Source of the DNA: Nevskiaceae bacterium
Lineage (GTDB): Bacteria; Pseudomonadota; Gammaproteobacteria; Nevskiales; Nevskiaceae
Reading direction: 5' to 3'
Length of the DNA stretch: 64,000 nt
Assembly: GCA_008012115.1 (NCBI GenBank)
Contig: SSEB01000008.1
Location: forward strand, 62,001 to 126,000
The notes below the pieces were generated by a model. It had not been told where the DNA came from, did not search any database, and saw only the letters and a program-made list of their open reading frames with translations. Positions 18,502-27,127 of this stretch are shown here, piece after piece. Position numbers and translations under genes: made by a program. Within the stretch, counting starts at the first letter, position 1, and every line of letters starts with the position of its first letter.

Positions 18502-19430
18502 ATCGTTTTGCATTACTGATGCTCGTCGTCGCAATGGCGGGCTGTTCCAAAAAGCCGGAAGCGGACTATTCCGGGAAAGCCGAGGCTTCCGAACAGAAGG
18601 TCGAGCCAGGCCGCGAGGCCGAAGCCAGGATCACGCCGGATGCGGCCAAGGCGGCCGACATCGAGGTCTTGCAGGCCGCCTCCGCCGACATCCGCGAGAC
18701 GGTGACGCTCTACGGCACGATCAGGAGCAACGCGGAGCGCGAGCAGGCGGTACGCGCCCGCTATCCAGGCATCGTACGCAATGTCGCCAAGCGGCCAGGC
18801 GACAAGGTGGCGCGTGGCGAAGTGTTGCTGACCATCGAGTCCAACGACAGCCTGGAGCCTTACGCCATCCGCTCACCCATCGCCGGCAGCGTGTTGGACC
18901 GCCGGGTGAATCCCGGCGAGTCGGTGGACGGCAGCGCCACGCTGCTGACCGTCGCCGACCTGTCGAACGTCTGGGCCGAGTTCGCGGTGTTTGCGCGTGA
19001 CCTGAGCCGTGTCCGTGCGGGCATGCCGGTGGCCATCCGTGCGGGCGAGACCGAGGTTGTTGGCACTGCCAAGCTCGCTTATGTCGCGCCTGCCGGACAC
19101 GCCGACAGCCAGAGCGTTGTCGCCCGCGCGGAGCTAAGCAATCCGGACGGTCGTTGGGTGTCGGGCCAGTTCGTGACGGGAGACGTTGTCGTTAGCGATG
19201 TGAAGGCGGCGGTCGCGGTCGTGCCGTCCGCGCTGCAAACTTTGAAAGATGGCACTGCCGTGTTCGTGCAGACGGACAAAGGTTTCGAGCCGCGCGCCGT
19301 CGAGGTCGGGCACCGGGATCGCGGTGCCGTGGAAATCCTCACGGGCCTTGCCGTAGGCGAGAAATACGCCGCCAGGAACAGCTATCTGATCAAAGCCGAT
19401 TTGCTCAAAGGCGAAGCCGAGGAGGAATGA
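18498..19430 (+). CDS. czcB: CzcB-type membrane-fusion lipoprotein without helical hairpin
   Basis: A 310-aa periplasmic adaptor. The lipobox VVAMAGC at residues about 10-16 predicts lipid anchoring in the inner membrane. The two lipoyl half-motifs run directly into each other (KRPGDKVARGEVLLTIESND, then YAIRSPIAGSVLDRRVNPG), so the alpha-helical hairpin that normally contacts the outer-membrane channel is absent. Beta-barrel and membrane-proximal domains follow. Most CzcB proteins are near 380-520 aa, so this is the short form. It is coupled to czcC by overlap and followed 3 bp later by a PII-like gene. Confidence 0.9.
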   Translation: MNRFALLMLVVAMAGCSKKPEADYSGKAEASEQKVEPGREAEARITPDAAKAADIEVLQAASADIRETVTLYGTIRSNAEREQAVRARYPGIVRNVAKRPGDKVARGEVLLTIESNDSLEPYAIRSPIAGSVLDRRVNPGESVDGSATLLTVADLSNVWAEFAVFARDLSRVRAGMPVAIRAGETEVVGTAKLAYVAPAGHADSQSVVARAELSNPDGRWVSGQFVTGDVVVSDVKAAVAVVPSALQTLKDGTAVFVQTDKGFEPRAVEVGHRDRGAVEILTGLAVGEKYAARNSYLIKADLLKGEAEEE

Positions 19431-19433
19431 GCC

Positions 19434-19778
19434 ATGAAACGTATTGAAGCCTTCGTGCGACCGCACCGTCTGAGCAAAGTTGTGCATGCGCTCCACGACT
19501 TGCCGCACTTTTCCGGTTTTACGCTGCTCGAAGCCACCGGCCAGGGACATGGCCGCGGCGCCGGCGGACACAATGCGGGCGACGAGGACTGCCTGCTGCT
19601 TCATGACTGTCGGGTTCTGGTCGTCGTCTGCGAAGACGCCGAAGCGGACGCGGTTGCCGAGACGATTGCCCGTGCCGCGCACACCGGCAACAAGGGCGAC
19701 GGCATCATCTCGATCAGCGAGGTGACGCGGGTACTGCGCGTCCGCGACGCGAAAGCCAAGAGCGGAGGTCAGCCGTGA
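19434..19778 (+). CDS. PII-like signalling protein of the metal-efflux-associated (PII-NG) type
   Basis: A 114-aa protein with the GlnB-like fold: start MKRIEAFVRPHRLSKVVHAL, a T-loop region unusually rich in Gly/His (GQGHGRGAGGHNAGDED), and a C-terminal GDGIISISEV. Genes of this divergent PII group are known to sit beside heavy-metal RND pumps. The canonical uridylylated tyrosine of nitrogen PII is not seen. Its stop overlaps the czcA GTG start, so it is made together with the pump. It may sense metal or nucleotides and gate CzcA; that role is inferred. Confidence 0.85.
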   Translation: MKRIEAFVRPHRLSKVVHALHDLPHFSGFTLLEATGQGHGRGAGGHNAGDEDCLLLHDCRVLVVVCEDAEADAVAETIARAAHTGNKGDGIISISEVTRVLRVRDAKAKSGGQP

Positions 19779-22700
19779 TCGACCGTCTCATCGGCTTTGC
19801 CATCCGTCAGCGCTGGCTGGTGATGGCCCTCATCGCCGGCTTCTTTGCTTTCGGCGTCTTCGAGTACCAACGCCTGCCCATCGACGCCGTACCCGACATC
19901 ACCAATGTCCAGGTGCAGATCAACACGGAGGCCCCGGGCTATTCGCCGCTGGAAACCGAACAGCGCGTGACCTTCCCGATCGAGACGGCGATGGCCGGCC
20001 TGCCCAAGATCGAAAGCTCGCGCTCAAGCTCGGCTTATGGCCTGTCGCAGGTCACTGTCGTATTCAAGGACGGGACGGACATCTACTTCGCCCGACAGCT
20101 CGTCAACGAACGCTTGCAGGAAGCCAAGGAGAAGCTGCCTGCGGGGGTGACGCCGACCATGGGGCCGGTCGCCACCGGGCTTGGCGAAATCTATCTGTAC
20201 ACCATCACCGCGGACCCCAAGGTGCGCAAGCCCGACGGCACGCCGTATTCGCCGACCGACCTGCGCAGCATCCAGGACTGGATCATCCGGCCACAACTGC
20301 GCAAGGTGCCGGGCGTTTCCGAGGTCAACAGCATCGGCGGGTTTGCCAAGCAGTATCAGGTGGCGCCCGATCCGGCACGCCTGCTGGCCTATAACGTGAC
20401 GCTCGGCGATCTGGTCAAGGCGCTGGAGACCACCAATCTGAACGTCGGCGCGGGCTACATCGAGAACAATGGCGAACAGTATCTGGTGCGCGTGCCCGGT
20501 CAGCTCATCGACCAGGACGCCATCGCCAACGTCGTCGTGACGACACGCGACGGCGCGCCGGTCCGGGTCGCGGACGTGGCCCACGTCGGCATCGGCAAGG
20601 AGCTGCGCACCGGCGCCGCCACCCGCGACGGCGAAGAAACCGTGCTCGGCACCGCGCTGATGCTGATCGGCGAGAACAGCCGCACGGTCAGCCTGCGCGT
20701 CGCCGAGCGGCTGACGCAGATCAACAAGACCCTGCCGCCGGGTGTGAAAGCCGAGGCGGTCTACGACCGTACCGTACTGGTCAACAAGACCATCGCCACC
20801 GTGCAGAAGAACCTGCTCGAAGGCGCGTTGCTGGTGATTGCCGTGCTGTTCGCATTCCTCGGCAACCTGCGCGCGGCGCTGCTCACCGCGATGGTGATTC
20901 CACTGTCCCTGCTCGCGACCTTCACCGGCATGGTCGAGAACAAGGTCAGCGGCAACCTGATGAGTCTCGGCGCGCTGGACTTCGGACTGATCGTGGACGG
21001 CGCGCTCATCATCGTCGAGAACTGCATTCTGCGCTTGGCCGAGGCGCAGCACGAGCGTGGCCGAATCCTGGAACGCGGCGAGCGTTTCGAGGTGGTCTAC
21101 GAGGCGACGCGAGAGGTGTTCAAGCCAAGCCTGGTCAGCGTCGCGGTCATCGTGCTGGTCAACCTGCCGATCTTCGCGCTCACCGGCGTCGAAGGAAAGA
21201 TGTTCCATCCGATGGCCTTCGCGGTGATCGCGGCATTGATCGGCGCACTGATTTTCTCGCTGACCTTCGTCCCGGCTGCCTGCGCGCTGCTGCTGACCGG
21301 AAAGGTACAGGAGAAGGACAACATCCTCGTGCGTGGCGCGAAACGTCTGTACGGCCCCTTGCTCGAACGGGTGCTGCGCCTGCGCTGGGCGGTGGTCGTT
21401 GCCGCGGTCGCCTTTGTGTTCATCTGCGGCCTGCTGGTGTCGCGCATGGGCGCGGAGTTCATTCCAAATCTCGATGAAGGCGACATTGCCATCGAGGCGA
21501 TCCGTCCGCCGGGCACCGGCATCGAGCAGGCTGTCGTCATGCAAAAGCAGCTGAACCGCGCCATTGGCAAACTGCCGGAGGTCAAAACCGTCTTCGCACG
21601 CAACGGCACGGCGGAAGTGGCGACCGATCTGATGCCACCGGGCCGCTCGGACATCTATGTGATGCTGAAACCGCACGATCAGTGGCCCGATCCCGGCAAG
21701 ACAAAAGCGCAGCTGCTTTCGGAAGTCGAGGACATGGCGAAGTCGGTGCCCGGAACCATCACCGGTTTCTCGCAGCCGATCCAGCTCCGTTTCAACGAAT
21801 TGATCTCAGGCGTGCGCAGTGACGTGGCCGTGAAAGTATTCGGAGACGATCTCGACGAGCTTCTACGCGTCGCTGGCAACATTCAGCGGGCCGTCGAGAA
21901 GATTCCCGGCGCCGCTGACGTAAAGACCGAGCAGGTGTCGGGCCTTCCGCTACTCACGGTCGAACCACAGCGCACGCGGCTTGCACGCTACGGTCTGACT
22001 GTTGCGGATTTGCAGGATGCGGTCGCCGCGGCCGTGGGCGGCCGCGAAACCGGCCTGATCTACGAAGGCGACGCGCGCTATCCGCTGGAAGTGCGGCTGC
22101 CCGAGCACCTGCGGGTGGATCGTGAAGCCCTGGCGCGACTGCCCCTGGCCAGGCCTGGCGGCGGCTACGTGCCGCTCGGCGAAGTGGCGACAATCCGTGC
22201 TGTCGAGGGGCCGAACCAGATCTCCCGCGACGATGGCAAGCGGCGCGTCGTGGTCTCCGCCAACGTCCGCGGCCGCGACCTCGCGGGCTTCGTGGACGAG
22301 GCGCGCGGCAAGATCGAAGCGGGCGTGAAGCTGCCGACCGGCTATTACATCGCCTATGGTGGCACTTTCGAGCAGCTTGCTTCGGCGGCGCAGCGACTTC
22401 GGACGGTCGTGCCGGTGTCGCTGCTGCTGATCTTCGGGCTGCTGTTCATGACTTTTGGATCGGTCAAGGACGCCGCGCTGGTGTTCTCCAGCGTGCCACT
22501 GGCCTTGACCGGCGGCGTGCTCGCTTTGCTTGTGCGCGACATTCCGCTGTCGATCACCGCAGGCGTCGGGTTCATCACGCTGTCCGGTGTGGCGGTGCTG
22601 ACCGGCGTCGTCATGGTGTCGAGCATCCGCGACCTGCGGCGCGACGGCGTGCAGTTGGAGCAGGCCATTGTGAGGGGAGCGCTTCTGCGCCTGCGGCCGA

Positions 22701-22927
22701 TCCTGATGATCGGTCTGGTTGCCTCGCTGGGTTTCCTGCCAATGGCGCTGAATACCGGCACGGGTGCGGAAGTGCAGCGGCCCTTGGCAACCGTGGTCAT
22801 CGGCGGAATCATCTCCGCCACGTTGCTGAGCCTGCTGGTGCTCCCGGCCTTGTATCGCCTGGCTTATCGGCCCGAGCCGGAGAACGGTCCCGCCAACGAC
22901 GGCGCCCAACTTTCGGCGAACACCTAG
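19775..22927 (+). CDS. czcA: CzcA-type divalent-cation RND efflux pump
   Basis: A 1050-aa inner-membrane proton/cation antiporter exporting Zn, Cd or Co from the periplasm or cytoplasm. Twelve predicted helices; the TM4 motif LDFGLIVDGALIIVEN carries the Asp, Asp and Glu residues of the divalent-cation (HME1/2) class, unlike the [12 protein letters not shown] of the CusA at 27128-30268. Other landmarks are DAVPDITNVQVQINT and GAEFIPNLDEGD. It starts with GTG inside the PII stop. Complete and intact. Confidence 0.95.
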   Translation: MIDRLIGFAIRQRWLVMALIAGFFAFGVFEYQRLPIDAVPDITNVQVQINTEAPGYSPLETEQRVTFPIETAMAGLPKIESSRSSSAYGLSQVTVVFKDGTDIYFARQLVNERLQEAKEKLPAGVTPTMGPVATGLGEIYLYTITADPKVRKPDGTPYSPTDLRSIQDWIIRPQLRKVPGVSEVNSIGGFAKQYQVAPDPARLLAYNVTLGDLVKALETTNLNVGAGYIENNGEQYLVRVPGQLIDQDAIANVVVTTRDGAPVRVADVAHVGIGKELRTGAATRDGEETVLGTALMLIGENSRTVSLRVAERLTQINKTLPPGVKAEAVYDRTVLVNKTIATVQKNLLEGALLVIAVLFAFLGNLRAALLTAMVIPLSLLATFTGMVENKVSGNLMSLGALDFGLIVDGALIIVENCILRLAEAQHERGRILERGERFEVVYEATREVFKPSLVSVAVIVLVNLPIFALTGVEGKMFHPMAFAVIAALIGALIFSLTFVPAACALLLTGKVQEKDNILVRGAKRLYGPLLERVLRLRWAVVVAAVAFVFICGLLVSRMGAEFIPNLDEGDIAIEAIRPPGTGIEQAVVMQKQLNRAIGKLPEVKTVFARNGTAEVATDLMPPGRSDIYVMLKPHDQWPDPGKTKAQLLSEVEDMAKSVPGTITGFSQPIQLRFNELISGVRSDVAVKVFGDDLDELLRVAGNIQRAVEKIPGAADVKTEQVSGLPLLTVEPQRTRLARYGLTVADLQDAVAAAVGGRETGLIYEGDARYPLEVRLPEHLRVDREALARLPLARPGGGYVPLGEVATIRAVEGPNQISRDDGKRRVVVSANVRGRDLAGFVDEARGKIEAGVKLPTGYYIAYGGTFEQLASAAQRLRTVVPVSLLLIFGLLFMTFGSVKDAALVFSSVPLALTGGVLALLVRDIPLSITAGVGFITLSGVAVLTGVVMVSSIRDLRRDGVQLEQAIVRGALLRLRPILMIGLVASLGFLPMALNTGTGAEVQRPLATVVIGGIISATLLSLLVLPALYRLAYRPEPENGPANDGAQLSANT

Positions 22928-22936
22928 AGAGTGACC

Positions 22937-25108
22937 ATGTCTCAGAAAGAAGATCGTAATCGCGGCGCTGTTGCGTCCTCGTCGGCGAGCTATCACATCC
23001 CCACCATGGATTGCGCGGCGGAAGAGTCGGAAATCCGGCGTGCATTGGAGCCGGTGACAGGCATCCATGCTCTGCGCTTTCAGCTCAGCGCGCGCACGCT
23101 CGTCATCTCGGCGCCGGAGCCTGTGCTCCCCGAGGCGCTGGCGGCAATCCGCCGGGCGGGCTTCGATCCAAGGCCGTTGGCGCCGCCAGCCAAGGACGCC
23201 GCGCAAGAGACCGACCAGCACGGCGCAGAAGGCATGAGCAGTGGGCTGGCGCGGCTGGTCGCGGCGCTGCTGCTGGCCGTTGCCGCGGAAGGGCTTGCGT
23301 TCTTCGCAGGCGACGGCATGGTCGTCAAGGCGGTCGAGATGGCGCTGGCCGCGGCGGCGATCGGGCTCGCGGGCCTCGACACCTACCGGAAGGGCTTCAC
23401 TGCCCTGCGGCACGGCCGTCTCAACATCACTGCACTGATGAGCGTCGCCGTGACGGGCGCCTTCCTGATCGGCCAGTGGCCGGAAGCGGCGATGGTGATG
23501 GCGCTCTATGCCATCGCGGAGCTGATCGAAGCACGCTCGCTGGATCGCGCACGCAACGCGATTCAGAGCCTGATGGCGCTGGCGCCGGAGCAGGCCGAGA
23601 TGCGCAAGGCGGACGGTAGCTGGGAAACTGTGCCGGCCGCCGACGTACCGCTCGATGCGGTTGTGCGTATCCGTCCCGGCGAGCGCGTGCCGCTCGACGG
23701 AGTGGTCACGGCGGGCGCGAGCGCCATTGATCAGGCGCCGGTCACCGGCGAGAGTATCCCGGTGGACAAGGCCGAAGGCGACACGGTGTTCGCGGGCACG
23801 ATCAGTCAGACTGGCGAGTTGGAATTCCGCGTCACCGCAGCGGCCAACAACACCACGCTCGCGCGCATTATCCATGCGGTCGAACAGGCGCAGGGCTCGC
23901 GCGCACCGACGCAACGCTTCGTGGATCGCTTCGCGGCCATCTACACACCGGGCGTGTTCGCACTGGCCGTCGCCGTGCTGCTGCTGCCCTGGCTGACGGG
24001 CGCGACCTGGGCGCAGGCGCTTTACAAGGCGCTGGTGCTGCTGGTGATCGCCTGCCCCTGCGCGCTGGTGATCTCCACGCCCGTGACCGTGGTCAGTGCG
24101 CTGGCCAGCGCCGCACGCCGTGGCATTCTGATCAAAGGCGGCACCTACCTCGAAGAAGCTCGCAAGCTCAAGGCCATCGCGCTGGACAAGACCGGCACCA
24201 TTACCGAAGGCAAGCCGAAGCTGGTGGAATCCGTCTTGATCGGTAGCGCCGGCGACTCATCTCATTTGGCGCTGGCGGCAAGCCTCGCCGGTCGCTCCGA
24301 TCATCCGGTATCGAAGGCAATCTTCGAAGGGCTGAAGCTCGAAACCGTACCGGTCCGCGACTTCAAGGCACTGGCAGGACGCGGTGTGCAAGGCACGGTG
24401 GATGGCGCCAGCTACATCCTCGGCAATCACCGTCTGATCGAGGAGCGCGGACTCTGCGGTCTGGCTCTCGAAGCACAGCTTGCGGCGCACGAGAACCAGG
24501 GCCGCACGGTCACGCTGCTGGCGTCGGAAACGAGCGTGCTCGCCTTGTTCGCCGTCGCCGACACGATCAAGGACAGTTCGCGCGCCGCGGTAGCGGCACT
24601 GAAATCGCTCGGCATCACGCCGGTGATGCTCACCGGTGACAATCCCGCCACCGCACGCAATATTGCGGAACACGCCGGCATTGAAGATGCGCGCGGCGAT
24701 CTTCTGCCGGAGGATAAGCTCAGTGCCATCGAAGCCCTACAGCAGCGCTACGGCGCGACTGCCATGACGGGTGACGGCATCAACGACGCTCCGGCCTTGG
24801 CAAAGGCCGACATCGGCATTGCGATGGGCGCCGCCGGCACCGACACGGCGATGGAGGCCGCCGACGTGGTCATCATGAACGACGACCTGCGCCGCATTCC
24901 GGAGACGATCCGTCTGTCGCGCAGGACCCATTCGGTGCTGTGGCAGAACATCACGCTAGCACTCGGCATCAAAGCCGTATTCCTGCTGCTGGCGATCTTT
25001 GGCAGCGCGACGATGTGGATGGCGGTGTTCGCCGACATGGGCGCAAGCTTGCTGGTGGTTGGCAACGGATTGCGTCTTCTTAGGGCGCCTGCGGAACCAC
25101 AGAAGTGA
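22937..25108 (+). CDS. cadA: Zn/Cd/Pb-exporting P1B-type ATPase, CadA/ZntA type
   Basis: A 723-aa inner-membrane ATPase exporting divalent soft metals from the cytoplasm. N-terminal HMA domain with the Cd/Zn-type motif TMDCAAEESEIRRAL, membrane helices, transport motif CPCALVISTPVT (CPC-ALV marks the Zn/Cd/Pb class), phosphorylation site DKTGTITEGKPKL and hinge GDGINDAPAL. ATG at 22937 is favoured over a GTG two codons earlier because of AGAGAG upstream. It follows czcA by 9 bp as the last gene of the operon, pairing cytoplasmic export with transenvelope efflux. Confidence 0.94.
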   Translation: MSQKEDRNRGAVASSSASYHIPTMDCAAEESEIRRALEPVTGIHALRFQLSARTLVISAPEPVLPEALAAIRRAGFDPRPLAPPAKDAAQETDQHGAEGMSSGLARLVAALLLAVAAEGLAFFAGDGMVVKAVEMALAAAAIGLAGLDTYRKGFTALRHGRLNITALMSVAVTGAFLIGQWPEAAMVMALYAIAELIEARSLDRARNAIQSLMALAPEQAEMRKADGSWETVPAADVPLDAVVRIRPGERVPLDGVVTAGASAIDQAPVTGESIPVDKAEGDTVFAGTISQTGELEFRVTAAANNTTLARIIHAVEQAQGSRAPTQRFVDRFAAIYTPGVFALAVAVLLLPWLTGATWAQALYKALVLLVIACPCALVISTPVTVVSALASAARRGILIKGGTYLEEARKLKAIALDKTGTITEGKPKLVESVLIGSAGDSSHLALAASLAGRSDHPVSKAIFEGLKLETVPVRDFKALAGRGVQGTVDGASYILGNHRLIEERGLCGLALEAQLAAHENQGRTVTLLASETSVLALFAVADTIKDSSRAAVAALKSLGITPVMLTGDNPATARNIAEHAGIEDARGDLLPEDKLSAIEALQQRYGATAMTGDGINDAPALAKADIGIAMGAAGTDTAMEAADVVIMNDDLRRIPETIRLSRRTHSVLWQNITLALGIKAVFLLLAIFGSATMWMAVFADMGASLLVVGNGLRLLRAPAEPQK

Positions 25109-25171
25109 TGCTACAGCTCGCGATTTCCACCATTCAGATGCGCATCACCATCATCGGCTCCAAACGAGCAT

Positions 25172-25969
25172 TCAAGAAGCTGCCGTGCCGAAGCTCAAAG
25201 CTTGCATTCTCAGCGCCCGCGAAAGCACACGAACAAGATCACAATTCGAGTCCTGCGACAACGCAGCATCAAATGCCTCGGCAAGTGCCTCACCCCGGCC
25301 GCAACTGGCATAGAACGCATACTCGGCTTCTGACAAGGTATGGACGACCACCTCGTCGCCTGCAACGATGAGAAGGCGATCAGGGCCTTCTTCAAGGGAG
25401 ATCAGAACGGGTTCACGGCTGCGATCCCTGTTCTCCTGCCAGATACGGAAAACCGGATAGTGCGACTCAAACAACGCTGCTCTAGGCGTCAGTGCGAGCT
25501 GCAGTTCGGCGAATGCATCGTGCGGGATCGTCGCCAATTGCTCGCGATCCAGCGACTTCACGACCGGCGCTCTCTGCCGCTGCGACACCAGCCACTCCAG
25601 CCGCGCGACATCACCCAGATACGGCAAGCCCGCCATTGGATCATAGCGATCCAGAAAGCTGCCAAAATCTGCACCGTATGGTTCGAGATTCCCTCTTCGT
25701 GACGGCGTTCCGTCCAGATAGGCGGTTGCCACCACTGTAAAGAACTCAGCGCCGACGAGCCGCTCGATTACTGAATAACTGATGCGTAGCGCCTGCATCA
25801 GTATCGCCCGCGTACCGTTGCGATAGATCGCCAGCAGCAGCGCTGGCGTCAAGTCGTGACGAGTACGGATTGAGTTCAGCAAAACCGCATCGGGCGCAGA
25901 ACCGTAGATCGTGTCGATCATCCGCCGCTGCAATTCAGCGAGTGAGGGCACGTTGCCGGGGTCTTTCAC
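25172..25969 (-). CDS. bufC: BufC/HvfC-type DUF2063 partner protein of the bufferin operon
   Basis: A 265-aa protein with the DUF2063 pattern: LAELQRRMIDTIYG at the start, LAIYRNGTRAILMQALRISY, then VERLVGAEFF and the conserved DFGSFLDRYDPMAGLPYLGD. In bufferin and related pathways the DUF2063 protein works with the DUF692 enzyme as a leader-peptide recognition partner. Its start overlaps the bufB stop by 4 bp. It is the last gene of the unit; no DoxX-type bufD follows. Confidence 0.85.
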   Translation of the reverse strand: MKDPGNVPSLAELQRRMIDTIYGSAPDAVLLNSIRTRHDLTPALLLAIYRNGTRAILMQALRISYSVIERLVGAEFFTVVATAYLDGTPSRRGNLEPYGADFGSFLDRYDPMAGLPYLGDVARLEWLVSQRQRAPVVKSLDREQLATIPHDAFAELQLALTPRAALFESHYPVFRIWQENRDRSREPVLISLEEGPDRLLIVAGDEVVVHTLSEAEYAFYASCGRGEALAEAFDAALSQDSNCDLVRVLSRALRMQALSFGTAAS

Positions 25970-26808
25970 GACAACGCCTTTATTGTTTGTTCCGCCCGCT
26001 TCATTTCAGCCAGCAATACGCTGAGTTCCGGCACATCCGTGTCCCATTCGATCAGCGTCGGACGGAGCCCTATTCTTTGCAGGGTTTCGGCATAGAGTGC
26101 CCATACAGGTTCCGAAACCGGGGCACCGTGCGTATCGATCAGCGTGTGCCCGCGATTCTCATAACCGGCAAGGTGGTATTCGACGATCACATCTGCCCGA
26201 ATTCCGGCAAGATAATCCAGCGGGTCGAAACCGTGGTTTACGGAGTTGATGTAGAGGTTGTTGATGTCGAGCAGCAGATGGCAACCGCTGCGTCGCGCGA
26301 GTTCGTTCAGAAACTCCGGCTCGGTAAACTCGGCATGTTCAAATTCGAGATAGGTCGAGACATTCTCCAGCGCGATCGTTCGACCGAGCGCGTCCTGCGT
26401 CTGGCCGACGTGCGCGCACAGCACGTCGAGCGCATCGCGCGTGCGCGGCAAGGGCAGCAGATTGTTGGAATGCAGCCCGCCGGCTGCGCCCCAGCAACAA
26501 TGCTCCGACACCACCCACGGTTGGTAGCGCTCAACAAGCCTGCGCAGTTCCGCGAGGTGCCGCGGGTCGAGCATTTCCGTCGATCCCAGTGACAACCCGA
26601 CGCCGTGCAGGCTCATCGGGTAGTCGGCGTGTAGCCGCGCCAACAAACCGTGTCGGCGCGGATCGTCGCCGAAGAAGTTTTCGCTGTGTACTTCCAGCCA
26701 GCCGATTGCCGGGCGTTGCTCATCGATATGACGAAAATGTCGGTCGCGCAACCCGATCCCCGCCGTCACGGGGATCGGGCTCGCGTTCTGTGTGAGAATC
26801 GCAGGCAA
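25966..26808 (-). CDS. bufB: BufB-type DUF692/MNIO peptide-modifying enzyme
   Basis: A 280-aa member of the multinuclear iron oxygenase family (DUF692), whose members modify cysteines of short precursor peptides. Visible signature parts are AGIGLRDRHFRHI, WLEVHSENFFGDD, YPMSLHGVGLSLGS, LLLDINNLYINSVNHGFDP and EYHLAGYENRGHTLIDTHG, which hold the His, Glu and Asp iron ligands. The start is TTG at 26808, 3 bp after the precursor stop; family alignment leaves little room for a later start. The target is presumably the DUF2282 protein next door. Confidence 0.9.
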   Translation of the reverse strand: MPAILTQNASPIPVTAGIGLRDRHFRHIDEQRPAIGWLEVHSENFFGDDPRRHGLLARLHADYPMSLHGVGLSLGSTEMLDPRHLAELRRLVERYQPWVVSEHCCWGAAGGLHSNNLLPLPRTRDALDVLCAHVGQTQDALGRTIALENVSTYLEFEHAEFTEPEFLNELARRSGCHLLLDINNLYINSVNHGFDPLDYLAGIRADVIVEYHLAGYENRGHTLIDTHGAPVSEPVWALYAETLQRIGLRPTLIEWDTDVPELSVLLAEMKRAEQTIKALS

Positions 26809-26811
26809 CGC

Positions 26812-27084
26812 TCAGCTCGATTTCGGCTTCAAACTGCCACCGATCTTCTCGCAAGTGCCGGCCGGAACATTCTTGAAGTCGCCTGGCGCCTTATCAGCAG
26901 TCGCCATGCCTGCACAGGAGTGCTTGCTTGTAGCACAGTCGTTCTTGCCGGCTGTTGCCACGCCGTAACACTTCTCCTGCTTGGCCTTGTCGTCCGCGGC
27001 GGACGCCGTGGCAGAAAGTGCACCGACTGCCAGCAGGCTGGCAACAGCGGCGGAAATCAGCTTCTTGGACTCTTCAGTTTTCAT
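26812..27084 (-). CDS. bufA: bufferin precursor, DUF2282 family
   Basis: A 90-aa secreted precursor. An N-terminal signal ([20 protein letters not shown]) serves as leader for both export and modification. The core holds four cysteines in the DUF2282 pattern ([33 protein letters not shown]). In the bufferin group these cysteines are converted to metal-binding heterocycles and the product sequesters copper in the periplasm. RBS GAGAGG lies 8 nt before the ATG. The gene begins 43 bp downstream of cusA, so it is probably read from the cus promoter. Confidence 0.9.
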   Translation of the reverse strand: MKTEESKKLISAAVASLLAVGALSATASAADDKAKQEKCYGVATAGKNDCATSKHSCAGMATADKAPGDFKNVPAGTCEKIGGSLKPKSS

Positions 27085-27127
27085 CGTTACACCTCTCGTG
27101 AGTGAATGAACCGCTAAGGATGCGCCG

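Noticed and set aside
20024-21676. Minus-strand frame of 550 codons opposite czcA
   Set aside because: Antisense to an intact RND pump; His/Asp/Gln-rich with no fold.
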